NCBI GenBank assembly: GCA_031271465.1
Contig: JAISVR010000032.1
Coordinates: forward strand, 1-64,000
DNA: 64,000 nt
From: Prevotellaceae bacterium
GTDB lineage: Bacteria; Bacteroidota; Bacteroidia; Bacteroidales; Paludibacteraceae
Reading direction: 5' to 3'
The notes under the pieces are model-generated. The model worked only from the letters and a program-made list of their open reading frames with translations. It was not told the origin of the DNA and made no database searches. Shown piece after piece: positions 51,982-60,199 of the stretch. Each line of letters opens with the position of its first letter. Position 1 is the stretch's first letter. The translations under genes were made by a program, and so were the position numbers.

Positions 51982-54123
51982 ATGACGCTGTCGTTCAACA
52001 TACATTATGAAGCATCGTGGGCGGAATTGCTGCGCATGAACAATTGGCAACTCGGTGTGCTTGGCAATCAGGTTACATTGGGCAATTGGCAAGAAAGCGC
52101 AGCAATTCCGCTCGATACAACTAACTTTCGTGTATGGAAAGCTACGGTCGATGCATCGAATTTCACTTTTCCGGTCGAATATAAGTTTGTAATTTTCGAT
52201 TCCAGCAATCGAAAGGTTCTTGCATGGGAAACCCGGCAAAACCGTTATACAGACAATCTTCCGAATCAAAACACCCTTTTTACCGACAACAATTTGCACT
52301 TCGACATAGCTCCTTTTCGCGGGGCGGGAACGGCAGTACCGGTATTTTCCCTGCGTAGTGCAGAAAGTTTTGGCGTGGGCGAATTTCTCGACTTGAAAAA
52401 AATGATTGATTGGGCAGCTCTCACAGAGCAAAAAATGCTCCAAATTCTGCCGGTAAACGATACCACGCTCACACACAGCAATGCCGATTCTTATCCTTAC
52501 AATACACTTTCGGTGTTTGCCCTGCACCCCATGTATTTGCGCTTGGAAGCAATGGGCAAACTCAACGACAAGGCAAAAACAAGTTATTTTCAAAAAAAAC
52601 AGGAAGAACTTAATCGTTTGCCTGCGCTCAACTACGAAGAAGTAAATTGTTTGAAATGGGAATATTTTCATCTAATTTATAAACAAAGAAAAAAGAAGCT
52701 TGCTACAGATAGTGATTATCAGCAATTTCTTGCCGAACATGCCGAATGGCTCATTCCCTACGCCGTGTTTTCCTTTTGTCGCGATGCAGAGAGAACGCCC
52801 GATTTTGAACGATGGACAATGTTCTCCGAACTACAACACAACTCCAATCAAACTCTAAATGCAAAAGCAGGCATCGAAAATTTTGCCAAAACCCATGCGG
52901 AAGAAATCGGGTTATATCAATTTATTCAATATCATTTGCATTTGCAACTGATTGAAGTACACCGGTATGCACAAGAAAAAGGTATTTTTCTCAAAGGCGA
53001 TATTCCTATTGGAGTAAGCCCATACAGTGTTGATGTATGGTACAATCCGAAACAATTTAAGCGCGATTTACAGGCAGGCGCACCTCCCGACGATTTTTCT
53101 GTCACCGGTCAAAATTGGGGTTTCCCTACCTATAATTGGGACGAAATGCAACGCAACGGTTTTAGTTGGTGGCGAGCACGCCTGCGCCACATGAGTATTT
53201 ATTTTGATGCCTATCGCATCGACCATATCTTGGGGTTTTTCCGCATTTGGTCGATACCCAAAGGCAAACCAAGTTTACTCGGACATTTCGACCCTGCAAT
53301 GCCGCTTTCGGTAGCCGAAATTGAAGCCTACGGCTTGATTTTCGACGAAGAAAAAATGTTGCATTCGGTTGATAAAGAAGACCCATGCCAGGTGCTTTTT
53401 GTCCCCGATTGCACCCAACCCAACCGCTATCATCCGCGCATTTCGATACGCGAAAATACAGCGTATCTCAATTTGACAAACTACGAGCAACAGTGTTACG
53501 CCCGTATTTATGAGGATTTTTTCCATCATCGCCACAACGGATTTTGGCAGCAACGCGCTTTGCATAAATTGCCCGAACTGATTGCTTCCACGCCTATGCT
53601 TTGTTGCGGCGAGGACTTGGGCATGATACCCGCCACTGTGCCCGAAGTGATGCAAGAGCTACACATTCTTTCTCTTGAAGTGGAACGAATGCCCAAAATT
53701 TGGGGTATTGAATTTAGCTTGCCTGCCAGCGCTCCTTACCTGTCGGTATGCACAACTTCTACCCACGATATGTCGCCATTGCGTTTATGGTGGACAGAAG
53801 ACGCCGCACGCACACAGCGTTATTTCAACGCCGAGTTGGGTTGCGAGGGAATAGCTCCTGCCGAATGCGAACCGTGGATTGTCGAAAAAATACTTGCCCG
53901 TCACTTGCAATCGCCCGCTGCATGGGTAATCTTACCGGTACAAGATTGGCTGGCAGTTTCTGCCGACTTGCGCTATCCCAATCCGGAAGCAGAGCGCATC
54001 AATGTGCCCGATAATCCCCAAAATTTATGGTGCTACCGCATGCATCTCACTGTGGACGAAATGCTTGCTGCCGATTGTTTCAACGAAGAAATCACAAAAA
54101 TGATTCGAGAAGCAAGAGCTTAA
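51982..54123 (+). CDS. malQ: 4-alpha-glucanotransferase MalQ, one CBM20
   Basis: 713 residues. Transfers glucan chains between maltodextrins (GH77). N-terminal CBM20 starch-binding domain (about 18-95, N-N-W-Q-L-G-V-L-G and V-E-Y-K-F-V-I), then GH77 with Y-R-I-D-H-I-L-G-F-F-R near 410, nucleophile-region motifs, C-G-E-D-L-G-M-I-P near 550 and S-T-H-D-M-S-P-L near 590. Bacteroidales MalQ usually has two CBM20 domains and near 890 residues. Here the first 15 residues look like the start of domain one and pass straight into domain two, as if the first domain had been deleted in frame. Confidence 0.92.
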   Translation: MTLSFNIHYEASWAELLRMNNWQLGVLGNQVTLGNWQESAAIPLDTTNFRVWKATVDASNFTFPVEYKFVIFDSSNRKVLAWETRQNRYTDNLPNQNTLFTDNNLHFDIAPFRGAGTAVPVFSLRSAESFGVGEFLDLKKMIDWAALTEQKMLQILPVNDTTLTHSNADSYPYNTLSVFALHPMYLRLEAMGKLNDKAKTSYFQKKQEELNRLPALNYEEVNCLKWEYFHLIYKQRKKKLATDSDYQQFLAEHAEWLIPYAVFSFCRDAERTPDFERWTMFSELQHNSNQTLNAKAGIENFAKTHAEEIGLYQFIQYHLHLQLIEVHRYAQEKGIFLKGDIPIGVSPYSVDVWYNPKQFKRDLQAGAPPDDFSVTGQNWGFPTYNWDEMQRNGFSWWRARLRHMSIYFDAYRIDHILGFFRIWSIPKGKPSLLGHFDPAMPLSVAEIEAYGLIFDEEKMLHSVDKEDPCQVLFVPDCTQPNRYHPRISIRENTAYLNLTNYEQQCYARIYEDFFHHRHNGFWQQRALHKLPELIASTPMLCCGEDLGMIPATVPEVMQELHILSLEVERMPKIWGIEFSLPASAPYLSVCTTSTHDMSPLRLWWTEDAARTQRYFNAELGCEGIAPAECEPWIVEKILARHLQSPAAWVILPVQDWLAVSADLRYPNPEAERINVPDNPQNLWCYRMHLTVDEMLAADCFNEEITKMIREARA

Positions 54124-54195
54124 AAACTATCAACATTCCTTAGTTTCAAATTGTTATTGTTTTTAGTGAAAAATCGTTCAATTTGTCAACAGCAA

Positions 54196-54227
54196 ATTGC
54201 TAAATCCTGTTTTTTGTCGTACATTTG
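54196..54227 (+). promoter_or_regulatory. Promoter of the SudB-like gene
   Basis: ATTG at 54196-54199 and -7 TACATTTG at 54220-54227, 20 bp apart. Excludes the frame start at 54197. Confidence 0.65.
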
Positions 54228-54271
54228 TGCCCGTTTTTTTTAATATGAAAAGTGAAAAATACAAATTTGCC

Positions 54272-55087
54272 ATGAACAAAATTGTAAAAAAAGAACAGTA
54301 TTCCGAAAATGTCTTTCGCTTTGATGTGGAAGCTCCATTAATTGCGAAATCACGCAAGGCAGGGAATTTTGTAATAATAAAAGTAGATGAAGCGGGCGAG
54401 CGTTTTCCGCTTACCATCGCTTCGTCCGACCCCCAAAAAGGTACTATCACACTGGTAGTACAAGCAGTAGGTCTTTCAACGCGCAAATTATGCAAACTGA
54501 ACGAAGGCGACTTTATCACTCATATCGTTGGTCCTCTTGGGAAAGCTACACATATCGAAAACTTCGGCACAGTAGTTTGTGCCTGCGGTGGTGTTGGTAC
54601 AGCTCCCATGCTCCCGATTGCCGAAGCATTGAAAAAAGCGGGCAACAAAGTAATTGTAATAATAGCAGCTCGTAGCAAAGATTTAATCATTTTGGAAAAA
54701 GAAATGAGCCGATTTGCCGACGAAATTGTTATTATGACCGATGATGGCTCGTATGGTAAAAAAGGATTGGTTACTAACGGTGTAGAAGAAATTATTAAGC
54801 GAGAGAAAGTGGATTTGTGTGTAACCATTGGTCCGGCTATTATGATGAAATTCGTTTCTCTCCTTACTAAAAAGTATAATATACCTACCGTGGCTTCGCT
54901 TAATACAATTATGGTGGACGGCACAGGAATGTGCGGAGCTTGCCGCGTAACCGTCGGCGGAAAAACAAAATTCGTTTGCGTGGACGGACCTGAATTTGAT
55001 GCACATCAGGTTGATTTTGATGAGATGATTAACCGATTGGGAGCTTACAAAGAGCAAGAGGCGGAAGCGAATAACAAGATTAAATAG
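54272..55087 (+). CDS. SudB/NfnA-like ferredoxin-NAD(P)+ reductase subunit
   Basis: 271 residues from the ATG at 54272 (MNKIVKKEQYSENVFRFDVE), the start matching the family; 54245 is also possible. FAD-binding barrel (F-P-L-T-I-A-S-S), NAD(P)-binding part with C-A-C-G-G-V-G-T-A-P-M, and a late [2Fe-2S] site in G-M-C-G-A-C-R-V-T...F-V-C-V-D. Together with the GltD-like protein at 55672 it should form the two-subunit sulfide dehydrogenase or NADH-dependent ferredoxin:NADP+ oxidoreductase (Nfn) type complex. These are normally adjacent; here a GxxExxY gene lies between. Confidence 0.88.
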   Translation: MNKIVKKEQYSENVFRFDVEAPLIAKSRKAGNFVIIKVDEAGERFPLTIASSDPQKGTITLVVQAVGLSTRKLCKLNEGDFITHIVGPLGKATHIENFGTVVCACGGVGTAPMLPIAEALKKAGNKVIVIIAARSKDLIILEKEMSRFADEIVIMTDDGSYGKKGLVTNGVEEIIKREKVDLCVTIGPAIMMKFVSLLTKKYNIPTVASLNTIMVDGTGMCGACRVTVGGKTKFVCVDGPEFDAHQVDFDEMINRLGAYKEQEAEANNKIK

Positions 55088-55104
55088 ACAAATTTATATA
55101 TCCG

Positions 55105-55122
55105 GACAGAATTTACAGAATT
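55105..55122. repeat. 18-bp inverted repeat, left end of cassette
   Basis: GACAGAATTTACAGAATT. Its exact reverse complement is at 55639-55656, on the other side of the GxxExxY gene. Confidence 0.85.
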
Positions 55123-55190
55123 AACATGATTTCTTACAATATATTCTGCAAATTTTCTAAATTCTGCCCAAAACCGTCAAACAAAAGAAT

Positions 55191-55565
55191 ATGTATTTCA
55201 ATGATATAACAAAAGATATTATCCGATGTGCATATAAAGTTCATAATAAATTAGGGACAGGTTTTTTAGAAAAAGTCTATGAAAATGCTCTTAAAATTGA
55301 ACTCGAAAAAGAAGGTTTTAAAGTTTTTCAACAACATCCCATTCATATATACTATGATGACAAATGTATTGGTGAATATTATGCCGACTTAATGGTTGAA
55401 GATATTATTATTGAATTAAAAGCTGTTGAAGAAATCCATCCAAAACACGAAGTTCAATTAGTTAATTATTTAACCGCCACCGGAATTGATGTTGGATTAT
55501 TAATCAATTTTTCTTCTTCCGTAAAAATAAAAAGAAAGTATAGAGAATATAAAAATCAAGACTAA
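55191..55565 (+). CDS. GxxExxY protein (PD-(D/E)XK-like)
   Basis: 124 residues. The signature G-F-L-E-K-V-Y is at 24-30. D66, E75 and K77 in Y-A-D-L-M-V-E-D-I-I-I-E-L-K form the D...ExK core of the PD-(D/E)XK nuclease superfamily, with Q89 after it. The family is common in environmental Bacteroidota, often scattered as single inserted genes; function unknown. Here it splits the SudB/SudA pair, is AT-richer than both, and lies between perfect 18-bp inverted repeats, so it looks like a small inserted cassette. Confidence 0.85.
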   Translation: MYFNDITKDIIRCAYKVHNKLGTGFLEKVYENALKIELEKEGFKVFQQHPIHIYYDDKCIGEYYADLMVEDIIIELKAVEEIHPKHEVQLVNYLTATGIDVGLLINFSSSVKIKRKYREYKNQD

Positions 55566-55638
55566 TAGACGAATTTAACAAGATTAACAGAACTAATGCT
55601 TAGAACCGCAAGGAATAGCATTCACAAAAAATTCTGTA

Positions 55639-55656
55639 AATTCTGTAAATTCTGTC
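55639..55656. repeat. 18-bp inverted repeat, right end of cassette
   Basis: AATTCTGTAAATTCTGTC, the exact reverse complement of 55105-55122 and part of a short AATTCTGTA tandem run (55630-55656). Confidence 0.85.
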
Positions 55657-55671
55657 AGAAAGAACAACAAA

Positions 55672-57117
55672 ATGACTGATAGAAACGAAATATGGCGCGA
55701 AACTTTGCGCCAATCCCTCAAAGCGAAAGAACGCATGGCAATCGAGCGCATTCATATGCCGGAGCTTGACCCTGCCATTCGCCGTACCAATAACCAAGAG
55801 GTAAACCAAGGACTAAGCATAGAACAAGCCAAACTGGAGGCAAGCCGTTGTATCGACTGCCCAAATCCAGGCTGTGTGAGTGGTTGTCCGGTAAATATCG
55901 ATATTCCGGGCTTTATTAAAAATATTGAACGAGGCGAAATACTCGAAGCAGCAAAAGTGTTGAAATTGACCAGTGCATTGCCTGCTGTTTGCGGTCGCGT
56001 ATGCCCGCAAGAAATACAATGCGAAGCCAAATGTATTTACATTAAATCTGGTAAACAAGCGGTGGCAATTGGTAATTTGGAGCGATTTGCTGCCGATTAC
56101 GAGCGCGAAAGCGGTACTATTTCCATTCCGCAATGTGCGCCGGCTAACGGGATTAAGGTTGCCGTAATCGGCTCCGGTCCTGCCGGATTGTCTTGCGCCG
56201 GTGATTTGGCGAAACTCGGTTACAGTGTAACTGTTTTCGAGGCATTGCACGAAATCGGCGGTGTGCTGAAATATGGTATTCCTGAGTTTCGTTTGCCAAA
56301 CGAAATTGTTGATGTAGAGATTAATAACCTTCGTCAAATGGGGGTAGAATTTGTGAACGACTGTGTAGTGGGTAAAACCATTTCGCCCGAAGATTTGGCT
56401 GCCGAAGGCTTCCGTTGTTTGTTTGTAGGAAGTGGCGCAGGATTGCCTCGTTTTATGAATATCAAAGGAGAAAACTTGATAAATGTGCTCTCTTCTAATG
56501 AATATTTGACTCGTGTCAACTTAATGGGTGCAGGACGAGAAAATTCCGATACGCCTGTATATAAAGGCAAACGCGTTGCCGTGATAGGCGGCGGAAATAC
56601 GGCAATGGATTCGGTGCGTACCGCCATACGCAATGGAGCGGAACGGGCAATGATTGTATATCGCCGTTCGGAAAACGAAATGCCTGCGCGTATGGAAGAA
56701 ATAAAACATGCCAAAGAAGAGGGTGTTGAGTTTCTTACGCTACACAATCCAATTGAGTATCTTGGCGACAAGGAAGGCAGGGTTAGGCAAATGCGCCTGC
56801 AAAAAATGACGCTTGGCGAGCCTGATGCAAGCGGTCGCCGCAGTCCGGTAGAAATACCCGGAGCCATTGAAACAATGGATGTGGATATGGTTATTGTAGC
56901 TATTGGTGTGTCGCCCAATCCAATCGTACCAAGTTCTATTGACGGCTTGCAAATGAGCAAATGGGGAACGATTGTGGTTAACGAAAGTATGCAATCGGCA
57001 GAAATCCCGACTATCTTTGCCGGCGGCGATATTGTGCGCGGCGGTGCAACCGTGATTCTTGCCATGGGCGACGGACGCAAAGCGGCTGCGGGAATTGATG
57101 CGTATTTAAAATCTTAA
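55672..57117 (+). CDS. SudA/NfnB-like GltD-family flavoenzyme
   Basis: 481 residues. N-terminal [4Fe-4S] cysteines (C-I-D-C-P-N-P-G-C-V-S-G-C and C-G-R-V-C-P-Q-E-I-Q-C-E-A-K-C), FAD motif G-S-G-P-A-G-L-S near 166, NADP motif G-G-G-N-T-A-M-D-S near 305, and C-terminal A-G-G-D-I-V-R-G-G-A-T-V. The usual annotation is NADPH-dependent glutamate synthase small subunit, but with the SudB-like partner upstream it more likely forms an Nfn or sulfide-dehydrogenase-like complex that balances NADH, NADPH and ferredoxin. Its 3' end overlaps the convergent porin gene by 4 bp. Confidence 0.88.
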   Translation: MTDRNEIWRETLRQSLKAKERMAIERIHMPELDPAIRRTNNQEVNQGLSIEQAKLEASRCIDCPNPGCVSGCPVNIDIPGFIKNIERGEILEAAKVLKLTSALPAVCGRVCPQEIQCEAKCIYIKSGKQAVAIGNLERFAADYERESGTISIPQCAPANGIKVAVIGSGPAGLSCAGDLAKLGYSVTVFEALHEIGGVLKYGIPEFRLPNEIVDVEINNLRQMGVEFVNDCVVGKTISPEDLAAEGFRCLFVGSGAGLPRFMNIKGENLINVLSSNEYLTRVNLMGAGRENSDTPVYKGKRVAVIGGGNTAMDSVRTAIRNGAERAMIVYRRSENEMPARMEEIKHAKEEGVEFLTLHNPIEYLGDKEGRVRQMRLQKMTLGEPDASGRRSPVEIPGAIETMDVDMVIVAIGVSPNPIVPSSIDGLQMSKWGTIVVNESMQSAEIPTIFAGGDIVRGGATVILAMGDGRKAAAGIDAYLKS

Positions 57118-58229
57118 AATTCCACCCCAAACCTCAGCATTGCCACCAGTGCATTTTTCAGTTTTTCATCACTTCCTGCGGGGTTGATAATGTACTGAAT
57201 ATCGGGTTTGAGGTAAATATTACCGTTCAACTGTAAATGATATTGCAGTTCAATTACGGCTTCGTTGCCCGCTTCATTATCGGTGAAAACAGCATAATTG
57301 GCAGCCAGTCCGATTTTATCATCGGGGCGTTGCGAACTGAAATTCCTTACCGTCATACCCAAACCGTAACATTGCGTGTGGCTGTTGTATTTTTCGGGAC
57401 TGAAACCGATTTGCGCAAACAGGGCGAATTTATCCGTAATTTCCTGGTCGCCCACAAAGTAGAAACCAAAATTATTGTCGGGCATTTCAGGGTCGATACT
57501 TGAGTGATAATAATAACCGCCAATTTTATACTCACCCGCGTGTCCCTTTATCAAACTGTTGGCAACCTGAAATTCCGTTATAGCGAGCAAACCTTCTTTT
57601 GCCGACAAATTCCAGCGCAGATTATAAGGATTCTCTTCCCAACAATACAAATAAGCATCCCACACAGCAACCTGCCAGCGATAGCTTTTAGCAATATCCC
57701 AAGCGATATTCAACGCCAGCCCCGTCATGGGAAAAATGGGCGCAGGCACATTATCCGCACACACAGAATGAATGCCAAAGTAACTGTTGTTAAACAGCGC
57801 GCCGCCCTCACTCGCGGCATAATCGGCGTTTAAATCCTGCAAACCGGCGGTGAAGCTCAACCTGCCAAAGCGTTGCCTATACCACAGTTCGTAGAGGTAA
57901 GTATGATTACCCGCTTCAATGTTCGATACCTTTTGAAAATCGCCGATAAGCGTTGCCGAAGGCTCGCCGCCATGCGTATTTCCGCCCTTAACAAACAGTT
58001 CGCCACCTTTCCACCAATTAGCTTTTTCGGTGTCGAAACCCACGGTTATAGCTGCCATTCCGAGGCAAGTCGCACCGGTTTTAATTCCACCGGAAAAATT
58101 ACCCACAACATCGCCGACATAGCTCGCTCCAAACGAAAAATAATCCGCTTTTCTCTTCTCAATATCCTGTGCATTAGTTCCTGCCTCTAAAAAAGCGAGA
58201 ACAAGCATTGTATAAATATTTTTTTTCAT
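57114..58229 (-). CDS. OprB-like carbohydrate porin
   Basis: 371 residues with a signal peptide (about 1-20). An outer-membrane beta-barrel with many aromatic strand ends, G-G-E-L-F-V-K-G-G-N-T-H-G-G near 75-88 and a final F-G-V-E-F ending in phenylalanine, as needed for barrel assembly. Matches the OprB family of sugar-selective porins. The substrate is not deducible. Minus-strand promoter TACTTTTG at 58314-58307. Confidence 0.8.
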   Translation of the reverse strand: MKKNIYTMLVLAFLEAGTNAQDIEKRKADYFSFGASYVGDVVGNFSGGIKTGATCLGMAAITVGFDTEKANWWKGGELFVKGGNTHGGEPSATLIGDFQKVSNIEAGNHTYLYELWYRQRFGRLSFTAGLQDLNADYAASEGGALFNNSYFGIHSVCADNVPAPIFPMTGLALNIAWDIAKSYRWQVAVWDAYLYCWEENPYNLRWNLSAKEGLLAITEFQVANSLIKGHAGEYKIGGYYYHSSIDPEMPDNNFGFYFVGDQEITDKFALFAQIGFSPEKYNSHTQCYGLGMTVRNFSSQRPDDKIGLAANYAVFTDNEAGNEAVIELQYHLQLNGNIYLKPDIQYIINPAGSDEKLKNALVAMLRFGVEF

Positions 58230-58306
58230 CCTTTTTTATGTTGGATTTATCCTTTTTACATATCTAAATGAGATAATTCCGTTTTTTGATTTAAATTTTA
58301 CGGCTG

Positions 58307-58314
58307 CAAAAGTA
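58307..58314 (-). promoter_or_regulatory. -7 box TACTTTTG (minus strand) for the porin gene
   Basis: CAAAAGTA on the plus strand, 78 bp upstream of the ATG at 58229. Confidence 0.55.
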
Positions 58315-58424
58315 TCATTGCCGACTGTTTCCCGAAATACCCATTTTTTGGTAATTTAAAGCATGCCGGTTAGATATTTTTCTATTAGATATTTTCTATC
58401 TATAATAATAAATCATTATCCTAT

Positions 58425-58625
58425 AGTAAAAGAATATTATTCTATAGCAATAGTATATTATTCTATAGCAATAGCATATTATTCTATAACAACAGCATAT
58501 CATTCTATAACAATAGCATATCATTCTACAACAATAGCATATCATTCTATAACAATAGCATATTATTCTATAACAATATCATATTATTCTATAACAATAG
58601 CATATCATTCTATAATAAAAAATCA
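58425..58625. repeat. AT-rich 21-bp tandem array upstream of the HTH gene
   Basis: About nine units of consensus ATATcATTCTATAACAATAGC follow head to tail with a strict 21-bp period, two turns of the helix. The period also leaves a frame open (heptads like Y-H-S-I-T-I-A), but there is no start context and the frame fades at both ends, so it is not called as a gene. The array ends about 45 bp before the -7 box of the HTH gene. Confidence 0.85.
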
Positions 58626-58670
58626 TTATAATATGATAGTTTTTTATCTGCAAGTATGAATATTTTTTAT

Positions 58671-58678
58671 CATCTTTG
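58671..58678 (+). promoter_or_regulatory. -7-like box CATCTTTG for the HTH gene
   Basis: 17 bp before the ATG at 58696. The same first-base variant as at 18621. Confidence 0.5.
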
Positions 58679-58695
58679 CAAAAAATATTCACAAT

Positions 58696-59046
58696 ATGGA
58701 AAATTCAACATTGCAACATGCCGGCAATATGCCTCATAATGGCAATTTGCTGAAAAAACACATCGAAGAAAGCCGCCTGCTGCCTTCGCATGTCGCCAAA
58801 CGAATGGGGATAAGTTTTTCTACGCTTAGAACTTTCTACAATCGGCAAACCGTTCAAACTAAAACCCTCTGGACTGCATCTATGGCGTTGGGCTACAATT
58901 TCTTTTTCGACCTGGGCATGCAGTTGCCTCAGAATATGGAGTCGGCACTCGATACCGAACTGAAAAAACGGGTAGAACAGCTCGAAAAGGAAAACGAACG
59001 CCTGAAAACGGAAATAGGAGTGTACGAGAAAATTTTGAGAAAGTAA
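58696..59046 (+). CDS. HTH regulator with C-terminal coiled coil
   Basis: 116 residues. An Xre-like helix-turn-helix (about 18-62, V-A-K-R-M-G-I-S-F-S-T-L-R-T-F-Y) and a C-terminal heptad helix (R-V-E-Q-L-E-K-E-N-E-R-L-K) for dimer formation. A DNA-binding protein, probably a local regulator. Preceded at once by the 21-bp array, which could be its own operator. The target is unknown. Confidence 0.8.
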   Translation: MENSTLQHAGNMPHNGNLLKKHIEESRLLPSHVAKRMGISFSTLRTFYNRQTVQTKTLWTASMALGYNFFFDLGMQLPQNMESALDTELKKRVEQLEKENERLKTEIGVYEKILRK

Positions 59047-59178
59047 AATCTTATACCGTATTTTATCTCCGCTCGACGCAGGCAGAGCTTACGCTGAGCG
59101 GAGCAAATCCGGTTTTCTCTAACATACCCACTTTTAGGTAATTTAAACCGACTGATTATAAGTTGGCTGAAATGTATT

Positions 59179-59186
59179 TATCTTTG
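59179..59186 (+). promoter_or_regulatory. -7 box TATCTTTG for the RIC-LuxR gene
   Basis: A perfect box 25 bp before the ATG at 59212. Confidence 0.65.
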
Positions 59187-59211
59187 CGGGAAATTTTGCA
59201 GGACATTTTTT

Positions 59212-60126
59212 ATGTATAAAACAGGGAATTATACCGACACCGACCGAATGTGCGACCTTATCACCGAAAACTACCCGATGCTGCTCGTGCTGAGCCGTTT
59301 CGGCATTGCGCTGGGTTTTGGCGATAAAAATATCCGTGAAGTGTGCAGAGGAAACGGGGTAGATACTGCTACTTTTCTGGCTGTTGTCAATATTCTGGCA
59401 GGCAGCAAAGACGATTACAACATTAAAAAAACTATTTCTGTGGAATCGCTTATCCGGTATTTGCAACATTCGCACAGCTATTTTTTGGATTATCGCCTGC
59501 CTGCTATCCGCGCCAAATTAATACAAGCCATCAAAAGCGTGGATAAAAATGTATCGGCAGTCATTATCCGCTTTTTCGACGAATATACTGCCGATGTGAG
59601 CCGCCACATGAGGGACGAGGAAAAAACATTATTCCCCAATCTGAAAAAAATGCTTGCCGGAGAAGGCTACAATGCAAGCGTTTTCAGCCGGCAGCACAAC
59701 CATTTGGAAAAAAATATCGCCGAACTGAAAAACATCATTATCAAATATTGCAACACCCCAAGCAGCAACGATTTAAACAGCGTGCTGTTCGATATTTTCC
59801 TGTTCGAGCAGGACCTCGCGTCGCATATTCTGGTTGAAGACCGCCTGATTTTATCGCTGACGAGAAAAACTGCTCCCCCCCACCCTGCTCCCAAACCGAA
59901 ACATGCGCACGAACAACTCACGCAGCGCGAAAAGGAAGTAGTAGTGTGTGTAGTAAAAGGCATGACCAACAAGCAAATTGCCGATGAGCTTTTTCTTTCG
60001 CCCCACACGGTGCTCACCCATCGCAAAAACATTGCTGCCAAGTTGCAAATACACAGTCCGGCAGGGCTGACAATTTATGCCATTGTGAACAAGCTGGTGG
60101 AGCTTGAGGAAATAAAGGCTGTGTAA
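59212..60126 (+). CDS. RIC-type hemerythrin fused to LuxR HTH
   Basis: 304 residues. N-terminal ScdA_N/DUF542-like part (about 8-65), but with G-F-G-D-K where RIC proteins usually have a Cys-Cys pair. Then a hemerythrin HHE domain with candidate ligands in Q-H-S-H-S-Y (84-89), S-R-H-M-R-D-E-E (123-130), R-Q-H-N-H-L-E-K (161-168) and S-H-I-L-V-E-D (about 205-211). A Pro-rich linker leads to a LuxR HTH (about 235-300, L-T-Q-R-E-K-E-V-V and G-M-T-N-K-Q-I-A). Likely a regulator that senses oxygen, NO or iron through the di-iron site. Has its own promoter. Confidence 0.85.
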   Translation: MYKTGNYTDTDRMCDLITENYPMLLVLSRFGIALGFGDKNIREVCRGNGVDTATFLAVVNILAGSKDDYNIKKTISVESLIRYLQHSHSYFLDYRLPAIRAKLIQAIKSVDKNVSAVIIRFFDEYTADVSRHMRDEEKTLFPNLKKMLAGEGYNASVFSRQHNHLEKNIAELKNIIIKYCNTPSSNDLNSVLFDIFLFEQDLASHILVEDRLILSLTRKTAPPHPAPKPKHAHEQLTQREKEVVVCVVKGMTNKQIADELFLSPHTVLTHRKNIAAKLQIHSPAGLTIYAIVNKLVELEEIKAV

Positions 60127-60150
60127 GAAAAACAACGAATATGTTTGCAA

Positions 60151-60185
60151 AAAAAATACGAACCGGTATTGGCTCGTATTTTTTT
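60151..60185. terminator. Bidirectional terminator
   Basis: 11-bp stem AAAAAATACGA/TCGTATTTTTT (60151-60161, from 60174) with T run, between the convergent RIC-LuxR and DUF6515 genes. Confidence 0.75.
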
Positions 60186-60199
60186 GTTATTCCATTTCA

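Noticed and set aside
49922..51982. 686-codon minus-strand ORF opposite nrdJ
   Set aside because: Antisense of an intact, conserved gene; residue content rich in Phe, His and Arg is typical for a shadow.
58425..58625. CRISPR array
   Set aside because: Units are directly adjacent with no unique spacers, and no cas genes are nearby.
58425..58625. Replication origin iterons
   Set aside because: No DnaA boxes of good quality and no dnaA/dnaN or repA gene nearby; kept only as a remote possibility.
58363..58659. A 98-codon ORF of heptads in the 21-bp array
   Set aside because: It is a by-product of a 21-bp tandem repeat; no start context, and the ends are not protein-like.
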